Source: Thermincola carboxydiphila
Lineage (GTDB): Bacteria; Bacillota; Thermincolia; Thermincolales; UBA2595
Direction: 5' to 3'
DNA: 64,000 nucleotides
Assembly: GCA_016841045.1 (NCBI GenBank)
Contig: JAENZX010000001.1
Coordinates: forward strand, 329,541 to 393,540
How positions within the stretch are numbered: the stretch's first letter is position 1; every line of letters starts with the position of its first letter. The notes under the pieces were generated by a model that worked only from the letters and a program-made list of their open reading frames with translations, made no database searches and was not told where the DNA came from. Of the stretch, positions 1 through 9,565 are shown one piece after another. A program made the position numbers and the translations under genes.

Positions 1-447
1 GATATACATGATAGTCGTCTGGAGCTGGCTAAAGAATTAGGCGCCACTCATACATTAAATGGCAGTAAAGTTGATGTAGTAAAAGAGATTAAAGACATTA
101 CCAACGGCGGTACCCATTTTGCCGTTGAAACAACCGGCGTTCCTGCTGTTGTCAAGCAATCCATTCATGCGTTACGCCCGCTTGGACAGTGTGCCATTGT
201 CGGAATAACACCGGAAATTAACTTTGATGTACATAACGATATCATGGCTGAAGGAAAAACTGTCATGGGTGTTATTGAAGGAGATACTGTCCCAAAAGTA
301 TTCATTCCTCAGTTGGTTGAATATTATAAAAAGGGGCAATTCCCATTGGATAAATTAGTTAAGTTCTACAATTTTGAAGAAATTAACGAGGCATTCGAAG
401 ATTCTAAGAATGGCATAACAGTTAAACCGATTCTTAAAATATCATAA
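1..447 (+). CDS. Zinc-type alcohol dehydrogenase, C-terminal part (aryl-alcohol type)
   Basis: Open from the window edge in frame 1 to TAA at 445-447, so 148 codons remain and the catalytic N-terminal domain lies outside. The visible part is the second half of a medium-chain dehydrogenase: the end of the Rossmann domain (ELGATHTLN, a GTHFAVETTG strand-turn, LRPLGQCAIVG) and the C-terminal return segment with FPLDKLVKFYNFEEINEAF and KPILK. These resemble benzyl/aryl-alcohol dehydrogenases, which oxidise aromatic alcohols with NAD+. The aromatic-acid operon further right makes an aromatic substrate plausible, but that is inference. A terminator follows at once. Confidence 0.8.
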   Translation, partial: DIHDSRLELAKELGATHTLNGSKVDVVKEIKDITNGGTHFAVETTGVPAVVKQSIHALRPLGQCAIVGITPEINFDVHNDIMAEGKTVMGVIEGDTVPKVFIPQLVEYYKKGQFPLDKLVKFYNFEEINEAFEDSKNGITVKPILKIS

Positions 448-465
448 TCGTTGAAAACCGTAGAC

Positions 466-494
466 AAACGCCGCTTGGCATAAGCGGCGTTTTG
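466..494 (+). terminator. Rho-independent terminator after the dehydrogenase
   Basis: An 11-bp stem, AAACGCCGCTT paired with AAGCGGCGTTT around a GGCAT loop, runs into a T-rich tail. It is nearly symmetric and could also end the convergent c-di-GMP gene. Confidence 0.85.
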
Positions 495-529
495 CTTTGC
501 ATATATTAGGCTGCTGGCACTGCACGTAA

Positions 530-2512
530 TCATAATATCTCTAAATCAGCCCATTTAGAGGCTTCTAATGACTTCTCCGTTAAATATCTTATAAACATTT
601 CTAACAACTCAGGATCAAATTGAAGCCCTGACCACCGTTTCAACTCTTTTATCGCGAGAGTACTACTCATCGCTTCTCTATAAGGCCGGTCACTAGTCAT
701 AGCGTCATACGCATCAACAATTGATAAAATACGACATTCCAACGGTATCTCTTTACCCCTAATACCAAGAGGATATCCACTACCATTCCACCATTCATGA
801 TGCTTTAATATCCAATCAGCTATTCGAGCTAAATCCGGCGAAGTACGTGCAATTCGGTATCCTATTTCACAGTGCCTGCGCATTTCATCCATTTCATGCT
901 TTGTTAAAGGTTGTTTTTTAAATAAAACGCGGTCTGATATACCTACCTTTCCAATGTCATGAAATTTGGCGAATAACCTTAAATCTGAAATTTCATATTC
1001 TCTAAAACCCACTAAACGTGCCAATTCTGCTACGTAATCTTGTAGTCGTTCGGCGTGCCCCCCCGTTATGAAGTCCCTGGCTTCGATAGCTTTTGAGAGA
1101 GTATTTAATACCTGCCCTTGTCTACTATGGCTGTTAAGGAGCTTTTCCCGATACATATTATCATCCGCCTCTTTGAACACCTCGTTTAAAGATTTGGATT
1201 CTTCCGTCTTAAAAGAAAAACCTAACGAGATATTTAAATCAAGGTTTGGCTTACTCCGATTTCTGCTTAGCAAATTGTTTTTAATTTTAGTGCTTACATC
1301 CCGAAGCATTACTGGGTTTGAATTTGGTATCAAAATAGCAAACTCGTCCCCACCAATTCTGGCTAAAATATGATCAGTACCTATAGATTTTTTAAGTATT
1401 TTTGAAGCAGCCACCAATAAAGCATCTCCGGCCATGTGACCTTCAGTATTATTAATCAGTTTCAGTCCGTCAAGATCACATAAAATAATTCCAACTCCGG
1501 TTCTTTTCTGCCGCTCTAACTTATTAAATTCTTCTTCAAAATAAGTTCGATTGTAAAGCCCTGTAAGAGCATCATGGTAGCTTAAATGTATTAACTTCTT
1601 GTCCGCATTTTTTTGAACAGTAATATCAGTAAATGATATTATGCTTTTCTTCATTCCGGGCAGCATAGCAACATGTACCAAAACATATTTTCTATTACCG
1701 AATTTATCAACAAGCTGCGCTTCGTAATTATTGGGTACAATCTTTTCAACACTTCTTCGCAGGTAATGATATTTAAGCATGGTTTCTAAAGTGTCTTCGC
1801 AAAAAAACTGAGTCCATTTTATCTTTCCTTCTAATTGTTCCCTGTCATCAAACCCAATCAATTTTACAAATTCGTCATTTGCAAGTACAATCAAAGTATT
1901 TTCATCAGTGATAATAGTTGCAGTTCCTGTATTAGCAAAAATTGCTTTGTAGCTTGCTTCCGATTCCCTCAATCTTTTCTCAAACAAGTGGCGGCTGAGA
2001 GCATTTGATATTATTTCAGCTGCCATTTTTAGCAAGGCCATTTCATCCTCACTAAACCCGGTTTCCTGAAGATTTGAAAAACCAAGAAAGCCTGATAGTA
2101 CTCCGTCAGCATAAAGGGGTAAGATCAACAAGTTTTTTATTTTCAGATACTCCAATAATTGCTTTTCCGCTTTTGCTTCTTCAGGCAGTGTCGCCAGTTT
2201 TTTAATAATAATCACATTGCCATTTATGATTCTTTCCTTCCACCAAGGATACTCATCTATAAAAATTTTCTGAGTTCTTTCATTTCGGGGAAAAGCACTG
2301 CTAATGTCAATTTCACTCTCACTCTCAAAAAAATAAAACAAATAAGATTCAACCGCTTTACATAAATTCTTAATATCAGTGAGCGATAAACTTATAGCTT
2401 TTTTTATATTATGAATACCTACAAAACGTGAAGATACCCTCTTTAAGGTTTCTTCAAATTCCAAACGTCTTCTAAGATCGCTTTCCAATCTTGATATCGT
2501 CATTCTTTCCAA
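530..2512 (-). CDS. GAF-PAS-GGDEF-HD-GYP c-di-GMP turnover protein
   Basis: A cytosolic sensor with both a diguanylate cyclase and an HD-GYP phosphodiesterase module. In order: GAF-like region (about residues 40-180), PAS (about 190-310, ending in a typical FTDITVQK), GGDEF domain with an intact GGDEF motif in ARIGGDEFAILIP, and HD-GYP with FHDIGKVGI and HHEWWNGSGYP. Both catalytic signatures are intact, so either activity is possible. The open frame extends up to a TTG at 2566, overlapping cheW by 95 bases. The TTG at 2512 has GAGGTG six bases upstream and is preferred; an ATG at 2503 is a third option. It is third in the operon after the MCP and CheW, all behind a c-di-GMP riboswitch, so its product can feed back on its own transcription. 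Confidence 0.9.
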   Translation of the reverse strand: MERMTISRLESDLRRRLEFEETLKRVSSRFVGIHNIKKAISLSLTDIKNLCKAVESYLFYFFESESEIDISSAFPRNERTQKIFIDEYPWWKERIINGNVIIIKKLATLPEEAKAEKQLLEYLKIKNLLILPLYADGVLSGFLGFSNLQETGFSEDEMALLKMAAEIISNALSRHLFEKRLRESEASYKAIFANTGTATIITDENTLIVLANDEFVKLIGFDDREQLEGKIKWTQFFCEDTLETMLKYHYLRRSVEKIVPNNYEAQLVDKFGNRKYVLVHVAMLPGMKKSIISFTDITVQKNADKKLIHLSYHDALTGLYNRTYFEEEFNKLERQKRTGVGIILCDLDGLKLINNTEGHMAGDALLVAASKILKKSIGTDHILARIGGDEFAILIPNSNPVMLRDVSTKIKNNLLSRNRSKPNLDLNISLGFSFKTEESKSLNEVFKEADDNMYREKLLNSHSRQGQVLNTLSKAIEARDFITGGHAERLQDYVAELARLVGFREYEISDLRLFAKFHDIGKVGISDRVLFKKQPLTKHEMDEMRRHCEIGYRIARTSPDLARIADWILKHHEWWNGSGYPLGIRGKEIPLECRILSIVDAYDAMTSDRPYREAMSSTLAIKELKRWSGLQFDPELLEMFIRYLTEKSLEASKWADLEIL

Positions 2513-3005
2513 AGCTAACACCTCTATTAGCAGCTGATTCGATCGTACTACCTTTTTGTTGAACAACTTGTTCTATATCCTGATCTATTACTCTTTCTAA
2601 ATCCAATATTATTACCAATCTGTCTTCCATGTTTGCAATTCCCTCTATGTAATTATCACAAACATTTGTTGTAATCATGGTGGAAGGCTTTTCAATAAGA
2701 TTCGCAGCAATCATTAATACTTCTGATACACTGTCCACCACAATTCCAACCGTAATCTGTGTCTCCACCACTACTATGCGAGTTCCGTTTGTTATTTTGT
2801 CTTCTTTGAAATTAAGCTTTTTTCGAAGATCAATTATCGGAATAACACGGCCTCTCAGATTAATTATCCCTTCAATAATTTCGGATGAACCAGGTATCTT
2901 GGTTGTATTCTGATAAACAATAATTTCTTTGACTTTACTTATATCCAGACCGAAAACTTCCTGGCCCAGTTTGAATATAACATACTGTTTTTCTGTTTCT
3001 GTCAC
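2472..3005 (-). CDS. cheW: CheW chemotaxis coupling protein
   Basis: 177 residues, CheW fold throughout (YVIFKLGQEVFGLDISKVKEI at the start, then INLRGRVIPIIDLR, typical of the scaffold that links receptors to CheA). GTG start with GGAGG upstream. It begins 11 bases after the MCP and its tail overlaps the start of the GGDEF/HD-GYP gene, so the three are probably co-translated. The last 30 residues are charged and unlike CheW; they lie in the overlap. No cheA is present, so this pair presumably joins an array encoded elsewhere. Confidence 0.95.
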   Translation of the reverse strand: MTETEKQYVIFKLGQEVFGLDISKVKEIIVYQNTTKIPGSSEIIEGIINLRGRVIPIIDLRKKLNFKEDKITNGTRIVVVETQITVGIVVDSVSEVLMIAANLIEKPSTMITTNVCDNYIEGIANMEDRLVIILDLERVIDQDIEQVVQQKGSTIESAANRGVSFGKNDDIKIGKRS

Positions 3006-3016
3006 GCCTCTACCTC

Positions 3017-4897
3017 CTAAACCCTAAACTGTGATACGATTTTCTGTAAATCCTGAGCCATACCAGCCAGTTGGTCACTTGAGGCAGAAATCTCTTCAAT
3101 GGATGCTGTCAGCTCTTCTGTAGATGCTGAAACCTCTTCTGCTGCTGACGCGTTCTCCTCCGATATTGCTGAAACATTTTGTATTGATGCATTTACTTCT
3201 TCTGCTGCAGCCGACATTTGTTCCGTAGCGGCCGAACTTTCTTCAGTTATGGCTGCAACGTTATTTATTGCCTTAGAGACTTCCTCACTTCCATCCAAAA
3301 TTTCGTTAAGTATCCCCATTATCTTACTCACATGCTCGCCCGCTGTTTGTACTCCTTCTACTATCTCACCCAAGGACTTACCTGCTTCCTGAGCAAGACC
3401 TACGCCTGATTCTACTTCTTTTGTTCCCACTTCCATAGATTCCACTGCTACCTTGGTTCCACGCTGAATATCTGTGATTAACTGAGCAATCTCTTTGGTA
3501 GCCTTACCTGACCTTTCTGCCAGTTTTCTTACTTCATCAGCCACTACTGCAAAACCCTTACCATGTTCCCCGGCCCTGGCTGCTTCTATAGCTGCGTTTA
3601 ACGCCAATAAGTTTGTTTGTTCTGCAATATCGTCTATTACTTCAATGATCTCACCAATTTTTTGTGACTGTTCTCCCAACTCATGTATTCTCTGAGCAGT
3701 CTCAAATACCGCTTCTTTTACCTGATGCATGCCGTGTACAGTTTCTTCAACGGATTTTCCGCCATTTATAGCGACAATACCGTTCTGTTCTGCTACCTGC
3801 TTAACTATTTCCATTCCCTCGGCCATCACATCTATCTTCTTGACCATTTCTTCCACCAGTTCAGAGGTCTGGACTACATTCTTATTTTGTTCTCCTGCAC
3901 CAGTAGCTATTTGCTGAATTGACTGGGAAACCTGGTCCATAACCTCAACCGTATCAGTAACACTTTGAGCCTGACTGGTTGAACCTTCGGCGACCTGACT
4001 AATAGTTTGGGCTACCTGTTGAGTTGCCTTGGTGGCTTCTTCTGCATTGGAGGATAACTCTTCACTGGCCGCAGCCACCGACTGGCTGGTTCCATTTATT
4101 TGATGCACCATATCTCTTAGATTAACAACCATCTTATTAAAGGCATCTGCCATATCCCTAATTTCATCCCGTGAGGTTACCTTTAACTCATCTACCGTAA
4201 GATCTCCCTCAGCAACACGAAGAGCAGTCTCAGCGACCAAGCTGGTCGGTCTGCTGATTCCCCTGGCAATATATACAGCCAGGCTTAAGCCTAAAACTAT
4301 AGCAGCAATCAGCACCGTTATATTGGTATTTCGGCCCACATTATAAGTTGTTTCACTATTAGCAGTAACTACGTCAGCCTGCTGTCTGTTATAATTCATA
4401 AAATCAACAATAGTCTTGTTTGACTCATCATACTTATCCCTCGACTCGTTCATAAGTAATGCAGTAGCTTCAGCATGCCTGTTGCTCTTAACCAACTGTA
4501 TTAATCTGTTATCTACTTCCTTCAAATTCTCCCATACTACTTTAAGGTTGTGGAATTTTGCCTTACCCTCATCGGTTTTGAGCAGAATTTCCACTTCAGA
4601 AAACTTTTCCTCAAATGTCTTTGCAGCTGCTTGGATTTTTTTCTCGTACTCTTTTGCTTCAGCCTGCTCTCCACGGGAGGCAGCAAATACATATTGAACG
4701 ATATAAATCCTGTAATCACCGCTGTCTCCATTCATCTCACCAATCAAACGTGTTTTGCGCATCCAGTTTTTACTGATTTCATCAGAATTAGTTTGAATCT
4801 GTGCAGCTTGGTTCAATCCGAAAATTCCAATAAAGGCCGTAATCATTAATACTATTACAAAACTGCTAACAAGCTTTGTTCCTACTTTCACTTTCAT
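3017..4897 (-). CDS. Methyl-accepting chemotaxis protein (membrane receptor)
   Basis: 626-residue transmembrane receptor. TM1 is at about residues 8-28, then a helical four-helix-bundle-type ligand domain to about 190, TM2 about 191-212, HAMP about 213-265, and a long signalling coiled coil. The conserved hairpin tip [20 protein letters not shown] lies near 423-442. Ala/Glu/Ser heptads dominate the C-terminal 100 residues. GGAGGAGATGACTTT precedes the ATG. First gene of the riboswitch-controlled operon. The ligand cannot be read from the sequence. The C-terminus ends in QFRV without a CheR/CheB tether pentapeptide. Confidence 0.96.
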   Translation of the reverse strand: MKVKVGTKLVSSFVIVLMITAFIGIFGLNQAAQIQTNSDEISKNWMRKTRLIGEMNGDSGDYRIYIVQYVFAASRGEQAEAKEYEKKIQAAAKTFEEKFSEVEILLKTDEGKAKFHNLKVVWENLKEVDNRLIQLVKSNRHAEATALLMNESRDKYDESNKTIVDFMNYNRQQADVVTANSETTYNVGRNTNITVLIAAIVLGLSLAVYIARGISRPTSLVAETALRVAEGDLTVDELKVTSRDEIRDMADAFNKMVVNLRDMVHQINGTSQSVAAASEELSSNAEEATKATQQVAQTISQVAEGSTSQAQSVTDTVEVMDQVSQSIQQIATGAGEQNKNVVQTSELVEEMVKKIDVMAEGMEIVKQVAEQNGIVAINGGKSVEETVHGMHQVKEAVFETAQRIHELGEQSQKIGEIIEVIDDIAEQTNLLALNAAIEAARAGEHGKGFAVVADEVRKLAERSGKATKEIAQLITDIQRGTKVAVESMEVGTKEVESGVGLAQEAGKSLGEIVEGVQTAGEHVSKIMGILNEILDGSEEVSKAINNVAAITEESSAATEQMSAAAEEVNASIQNVSAISEENASAAEEVSASTEELTASIEEISASSDQLAGMAQDLQKIVSQFRV

Positions 4898-4948
4898 AAA
4901 GTCATCTCCTCCGGAAAAATGCTGGATTCTTTAATCAAACATCGAAAC

Positions 4949-5013
4949 TCATCCTAAAAAGTTAGTTGCAACGGTTAGCATTTATAGCATTGTCTGACTA
5001 GTTACCTCCTTTC
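4949..5013 (-). other. Possible leader mini-ORFs with a strong Shine-Dalgarno
   Basis: Between the riboswitch terminator and the MCP, the minus strand has AAAGGAGGT (5004-5013), followed 13 bases later by ATG-CTA-TAA (4982-4990) and an overlapping ten-codon frame starting at ATG 4981 and ending TGA at 4949. The ribosome site is better than many real ones here, yet no long frame follows. It could be a translated leader or a ribosome standby site. Weakly supported. Confidence 0.25.
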
Positions 5014-5041
5014 AAGATACAAATCCATAACTATACCCCTA

Positions 5042-5080
5042 CAGAAAAAAACACACCTCTGCAGATGACGCAAAGGTGCA
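5042..5080 (-). terminator. Riboswitch expression-platform terminator
   Basis: On the minus strand CACCTTTGC pairs with GCAGAGGTG (9 bp, one G-U) around GTCATCT, then TGTTTTTTT. It sits directly 3' of the c-di-GMP aptamer and upstream of the MCP. Its left arm and loop (5067-5075) are exactly complementary to the aptamer core GACGCAAAG (5133-5141), so terminator and an alternative helix are mutually exclusive. Confidence 0.85.
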
Positions 5081-5082
5081 TA

Positions 5083-5166
5083 AATACTAAACGGCAGCCC
5101 GGCGATCATTGGATACATCCTTAGACCCGTAGCTTTGCGTCCCCACCTTTCGGTTGAGTTTGCCTT
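5083..5166 (-). promoter_or_regulatory. c-di-GMP-I (GEMM-I) riboswitch aptamer
   Basis: Minus-strand RNA contains the class hallmarks in order: CCGAAAGG capped hairpin, GGGACGCAAAGC core, the CUACGGGUCUAA segment, then AUGAUCGCCGGGCUGCC. These match the known c-di-GMP-I consensus (GACGCAAAGC, CGGGNCUAA, GCCGGGNUGCC). It precedes the operon encoding a chemoreceptor, CheW and a GGDEF/HD-GYP protein. Because the core pairs with the terminator arm, ligand binding should free the terminator, giving an OFF switch (inference). Region 4898-5318 holds otherwise only this RNA, the mini-ORFs and the next terminator. Confidence 0.93.
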
Positions 5167-5282
5167 TTTCTTCTCTACTTCAATTTTCTAACAGTGAAAT
5201 TACTATAATATTCCTATTGATTAACAGTATATTAAAAAAACATAAAATTTACATTACAACAAAATAACATTTTTATAACAAA

Positions 5283-5310
5283 AAACGAGCATTTTCGACA
5301 ATGCTCGTAA
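5283..5310 (-). terminator. Terminator of the two-component operon
   Basis: Minus-strand stem ACGAGCATT / AATGCTCGT with a short GTCGA-type loop, followed by TTTTTTG. It lies just after the response-regulator stop. Confidence 0.85.
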
Positions 5311-5318
5311 TTAATTTT

Positions 5319-6020
5319 CTATATTTCGACAACATCACTAAACTTGTAACCTACACCCCTAACGGTTTTTACGTATGTTGGGTTGCTGGGGTCTTCTTCA
5401 ACTTTTTCCCTTAGTCGTTTAACTAACATCGTAACAACGGTATTATCCCCGTAATAATCTGAGTTCCAGATATGATAGATTAACTGTTCCCTTGTAAAAA
5501 CTCTTTCGGGATTGCTTGCCAAAAACCACAAAAGGTCAAATTCTTTTGCAGTTAACTCAACCTCCTGTTGATTCCTGGTGACTGTTCTGCTGGCTAAGTT
5601 GATAACCAAACTGCTGAATTTAAGTATTTCACGTTGAATATTCATGTGCCCGCTTTCAGTTCTTTTTAATACTGCTTTTATTCTTAATACTAATTCATTA
5701 CTGTCAAACGGTTTAGTAATATAGTCGTCACTTCCACAGGTTAGCCCCAGAACCCTGTCCTCGGGTTCATTCTTTGCTGAAAGAAATATTATGGGCACAG
5801 AACTAAATTCCCTGATCTTAGTACAAGTCTTAAAACCATCCATAACTGGCATCATTACATCAAGCAAAACTAAATTTGGCTTGAATTGCCTGCATAATTC
5901 CAAAGCATCTTTACCATTAGATGCGATAATAACTTGAAAACCCTCAGAAACTAATTTTTCCAATATAAAGTTTAAAATTAGGGAATCATCATCCACTACC
6001 AATATTTTATTCTTGTCCAT
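5319..6020 (-). CDS. OmpR-family response regulator
   Basis: 233 residues: receiver domain 1-120 with acidic pocket (VVDDDS), phospho-acceptor Asp in LVLLDVMMPVMDG and the conserved Lys in YITKPF, then a winged-helix DNA-binding domain (about 130-228; TAKEFDLLWFLASNPERVFTR, TVVTMLVKRLREK, VRGVGYKF). It follows its histidine kinase by 13 bases and presumably receives its phosphate. GAGGGTGAAG lies upstream of the ATG. Target genes are unknown. Confidence 0.95.
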   Translation of the reverse strand: MDKNKILVVDDDSLILNFILEKLVSEGFQVIIASNGKDALELCRQFKPNLVLLDVMMPVMDGFKTCTKIREFSSVPIIFLSAKNEPEDRVLGLTCGSDDYITKPFDSNELVLRIKAVLKRTESGHMNIQREILKFSSLVINLASRTVTRNQQEVELTAKEFDLLWFLASNPERVFTREQLIYHIWNSDYYGDNTVVTMLVKRLREKVEEDPSNPTYVKTVRGVGYKFSDVVEI

Positions 6021-6033
6021 TATAGCTTCACCC

Positions 6034-8061
6034 TCAATCTAAATCTTCTTCAAAACAAGGATGCGTCGGCCAAAAAACTGTAAAAACAGCGCCATTCCCG
6101 GAAGGCAGATTTTCAACGGAAACCGTCCCAAGATGCAAATCCACAATCTTTTTAACCATCGCTAATCCCAAACCTGTCCCCTGATATTTTCTGTTAATGC
6201 CATGATCTACTTGGTAAAAGGGCTCAAAAATGAGCTCCTGCTCATCAGGAGGTACTCCCGGTCCAGAATCAGTTACTTTAAGCACTATTCCTTTCTCAGG
6301 AAAAGATCTATTAACCACCTCAATCATTATTTCACTTTTGGGAGGACTAAATTTTATTGCATTGCCTAACAAGTTCATAATAACCTGCCTCACCTTATTA
6401 GAATCAGCAATGATATTGACAGTGTCTTTTATATGAGAATTTATTTTAATAGATTTTTGGTTTGCTAGTGGTTTTAGTACTTGTATTACCTCTTCAGTAA
6501 TCAACCCAACACAAACCTCGCTAAAATTAAGAAAAATTCTTCCGGAATCAATCTTGGAGAGTTCCAGGAGTTCATCAATTAATGTTAATAATTTTTCTCC
6601 GCTATTTCGCACATTAGTCATATATTTTAGCTGCACATTATTTAAAGTCCCATTTCGCTGCGTCAACATTTCACCACTTAAAGCTAAAATAGCAGTTAAA
6701 GGAGTTCTTAACTCGTGACTCATGTTTGCTAAAAAATCAGACTTGTAATTATTAATTTTGATTAAATCCCTGTTAGTTCTTTTCAGTTCCTCAGTAGCTC
6801 GTAATAATTCTCTTTCAGCTTCTTTCCGTTCAGTTATGTCACGTACTTGGGCCACTAGGTACCGTGTCTCATTTTCTGTGTACGCCATCGAAACATGAGC
6901 TGAAACCCAAATAGTTTGACCAGTTTTGGATTTATAGCGTTTTTCTATCTGATAAGAGTTTATTTCGCCACTAAACAATTTTTTTGTCAATAGCACTTCT
7001 TCAGCTGAGTTATCCGGGTGGGTAATTTCATTGCATTTTTTCCCTTTTAATTCCTCAAAGGAATATCCGACCATATCACAAAAGGAATAATTGGCCTTTA
7101 TAAAATTTCCATCAAGGCTAATGATGATCATCCCAACGGCCGCGTACTCAAAGGCACTCCTGATCTGTTCATCTTTTTCCCGCAATGACTGCTCCATTAA
7201 TATACGTTCAGTTACATCTCGCAATATTGCAGTGAAATAAGCCTGATCTCTATTTCTCCATTTTGCAATCGATACTTCTAACGGAAAACAAGTTCCATCT
7301 TTTTTTAAGCCATTTACTGGGATAATTTTCCCAAAGTGTTTAAGCCTATCACCAGTTATAGCTTCCCTTAGTGCCTTTTCATGAGTGGCATGGATTGATT
7401 CCGGTATTATCAGGTTGATGGATCTACCTAAAACCTCATCTCCACTATACCCAAAGATTTTCAAAGCTGCATTATTCCAATACGCTATTCTACCTTGTGC
7501 ATCAAGACAGATAATAGCATTACTTGCAGTCTCTACCACAGAATGGAAAAGTTCCTCCTGGGTTCTGAGTTTTTGCATTATATTCATGTTATTGAAAGTA
7601 ACAGCAACTAATCTGCCAAATGAGGCAGCAACATTGGCATCAAAATCGGTAAATCCTCCTTCTTTATTGCCTAATCCTATAAGGCCTATTGTAGAATTAT
7701 TAATTATCAAAGGGGCAAAAAGTACATTTTTGATTAATATATGACCCTTGGGTATATTTTTCATCCATTGACTATCGGGAAAACAGTTCTGAAAGACCGG
7801 CTTTCCTTTTTTGTAAGCAATGTCGCGCAGCCCACGAATCGGCATTGGTAGTGTTGGGTCAACTCTATCTATCAGACTTCCGGGGTCTGCATATAATGCC
7901 TTATTTTCTTTACCATCCTCGGAAAGCAATGATATGTAGCCACAAGTAGCACCAAGTAGATCTTTACAAGAGGTGAAAATTTCTTTTGCAGTTATTTGGA
8001 CAACCTCATCATTTAGATGGTCTGTTAAATTTAAATCATTTATTAAATTTCTAAAAGTCAA
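6034..8061 (-). CDS. GAF-PAS-PAS sensor histidine kinase
   Basis: About 675 residues and no membrane segment, so a soluble sensor. Domains: GAF about 15-180, PAS about 190-300 (VVETASNAIICLDAQGRI, ITAILRDVTE), PAS/PAC about 310-425, HisKA with the phospho-acceptor in SHELRTPLTAI near residue 448, HATPase_c with N, G1 and G2 boxes (NLLGNAIKF, DSGPGVPP, GTGLGLAMVK). The frame is open to an ATG at 8088, but that has no spaced ribosome site. TTG 8061 has AGGTGG nine bases upstream and is preferred. Paired with the OmpR regulator downstream; signal unknown. Confidence 0.93.
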   Translation of the reverse strand: MTFRNLINDLNLTDHLNDEVVQITAKEIFTSCKDLLGATCGYISLLSEDGKENKALYADPGSLIDRVDPTLPMPIRGLRDIAYKKGKPVFQNCFPDSQWMKNIPKGHILIKNVLFAPLIINNSTIGLIGLGNKEGGFTDFDANVAASFGRLVAVTFNNMNIMQKLRTQEELFHSVVETASNAIICLDAQGRIAYWNNAALKIFGYSGDEVLGRSINLIIPESIHATHEKALREAITGDRLKHFGKIIPVNGLKKDGTCFPLEVSIAKWRNRDQAYFTAILRDVTERILMEQSLREKDEQIRSAFEYAAVGMIIISLDGNFIKANYSFCDMVGYSFEELKGKKCNEITHPDNSAEEVLLTKKLFSGEINSYQIEKRYKSKTGQTIWVSAHVSMAYTENETRYLVAQVRDITERKEAERELLRATEELKRTNRDLIKINNYKSDFLANMSHELRTPLTAILALSGEMLTQRNGTLNNVQLKYMTNVRNSGEKLLTLIDELLELSKIDSGRIFLNFSEVCVGLITEEVIQVLKPLANQKSIKINSHIKDTVNIIADSNKVRQVIMNLLGNAIKFSPPKSEIMIEVVNRSFPEKGIVLKVTDSGPGVPPDEQELIFEPFYQVDHGINRKYQGTGLGLAMVKKIVDLHLGTVSVENLPSGNGAVFTVFWPTHPCFEEDLD

Positions 8062-8222
8062 TATTTCACACCACCTATGATATTTCATCCTGCGTTTAAT
8101 TTTATATATTTCAAGTTATATATTTTAGGTGCTAAGTGAAACTTCCTGCTATTTTTGTCATTTTTTGTCGAATTCTCGCGAAGTTATTAAAATGTGATTT
8201 ATAAAAAATTGGCTAAGCTTAA

Positions 8223-8247
8223 GAAAAAAGGCGCCTAACCGGCGCGC
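8223..8247 (-). terminator. Terminator of the Fe-S protein gene
   Basis: Minus-strand stem GCGCC / GGCGC around GGTTA, followed by CTTTTTTC. It lies 64 bases past the stop of the ferredoxin-type protein. Confidence 0.8.
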
Positions 8248-8310
8248 TCTTAGTAAAGAAATCTTCTAATATATGTTTGTTAGCAATGGCAAAGGTCAAA
8301 GATACGAAAC

Positions 8311-9408
8311 CTACTTTAATCCTTTTTCCTGCAAAATCTTAGTATGTAGTTCTTCAAATGTAGGAAGTGGAGACTGCTCGACATCTGTTCTTAACCTCAT
8401 TTTTGCTGCCTCTGTTGGACATTTGGTGGCACAGACCCCACAACCGATGCACCATTCTTCATCTACCACCGGATAATCTCCCTCTATTTTAAGGGCATTA
8501 ACAGGACAGATCTCTAAACATTCCCCGCACCCGTTGCATTGAGCTTCATCAGTCTGGCGCATGAAATAAGTAGCCATAAGCACATCCCGGGGGATTTTTC
8601 TCCGCTTGATACTGCCTACATTCCAGCATGCACAACCACAGCAATTACATGCGTGTTTTACTCCTTCTGCAACATTATCAACAAAATGAACAAGTCCTGC
8701 CTCTTCACTAAGTTTTATTATATCAAGAGCCTCCTGCCTGGAAATCTGTCTGCCGTATCCCCGGTCAATAACATACTGGGCCATATCATCAAATTTTAGG
8801 CATACTTCTACAGGATGGTCACACTTACCGCCTTTCATCTTATACGGTACCCGGCAGGCGCAATGGGAAACCGCGAAAGTTTGAGCCTGATTAATCACCG
8901 TTTCCATAAGGTGATATGGGTAAACAGCATATTCGGGCGAAATAGACCCTGCCGCAGGAATGTACCTGTAAGCCTTAGTCTCTGAGTTTGCAAAGGCCTC
9001 ACGGGTTACCTGACGGTTAAAGTATTTTGCGGCCAGATCGGCCATTTTTCTAGCCTTTGGAGTGTCCTCTCCCCTCCAGAAAAAAGTCTGCGGAAATCCA
9101 AAACCAGCTTGCTGCAGTGCGTAACCTTTTTCACCCGTCTTAGTCTTCCCAGTAAATAGCAGACCTTTTTCACATAATGCCTCCAGGCCTTTCTCCAATT
9201 CCTCCAACGAACACAGGCTGTCTTCAGCGATTTCAGCTAAGGACGCAGCCTCCAGTGGCTTAACCTTTGTCGGTAATAACAAAGCAATTTCCGCTTCATC
9301 AGGAGAAAAGTTCTCCCTTAAAATTTCCAGCAAATCTTCCCGGTTTGGCAGGCCCATGCCCAATACAGAAAGGTGTACTGCTAACTTTTGATAAACATCT
9401 TGACACAT
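8311..9408 (-). CDS. Cysteine-rich 4Fe-4S protein with N-terminal helical domain
   Basis: 365 residues from the ATG at 9408, which has GAGGAGGG upstream; the frame extends to 9474 but without a ribosome site. The first 110 residues look like a winged-helix or helical adaptor (EIAEDSLCSLEELEKGLEAL). The middle holds HCACR...CDHPVEVC and CNCCGCACWNVG, and the C-terminus two classical [4Fe-4S] motifs (CNGCGECLEICPV and CIGCGVCATKCPT). The family is common in anaerobic Clostridia with no assigned reaction that I know; an electron-transfer role is inference. No signal peptide, so cytosolic. Confidence 0.85.
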   Translation of the reverse strand: MCQDVYQKLAVHLSVLGMGLPNREDLLEILRENFSPDEAEIALLLPTKVKPLEAASLAEIAEDSLCSLEELEKGLEALCEKGLLFTGKTKTGEKGYALQQAGFGFPQTFFWRGEDTPKARKMADLAAKYFNRQVTREAFANSETKAYRYIPAAGSISPEYAVYPYHLMETVINQAQTFAVSHCACRVPYKMKGGKCDHPVEVCLKFDDMAQYVIDRGYGRQISRQEALDIIKLSEEAGLVHFVDNVAEGVKHACNCCGCACWNVGSIKRRKIPRDVLMATYFMRQTDEAQCNGCGECLEICPVNALKIEGDYPVVDEEWCIGCGVCATKCPTEAAKMRLRTDVEQSPLPTFEELHTKILQEKGLK

Positions 9409-9523
9409 ATTTTGGCCCTCCTCTATGAGTATATAGTAAAAATATACTACGAATATGCTGGCTCGCCAATTCAATAAGGTTTAAAAGCCAAAAATAGAGG
9501 TTCAATAGTTTGAATGGGGACAA

Positions 9524-9561
9524 AAAACCGCCCAAAGTTTAATGAACCTTTGGACGGTTTA
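9524..9561 (-). terminator. Terminator of the tautomerase gene
   Basis: Minus-strand stem AACCGTCCAAAG / CTTTGGGCGGTT with one G-U pair and a short AT loop, ending in TTTTTTG. It lies immediately after the stop codon. Confidence 0.88.
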
Positions 9562-9565
9562 GGTT

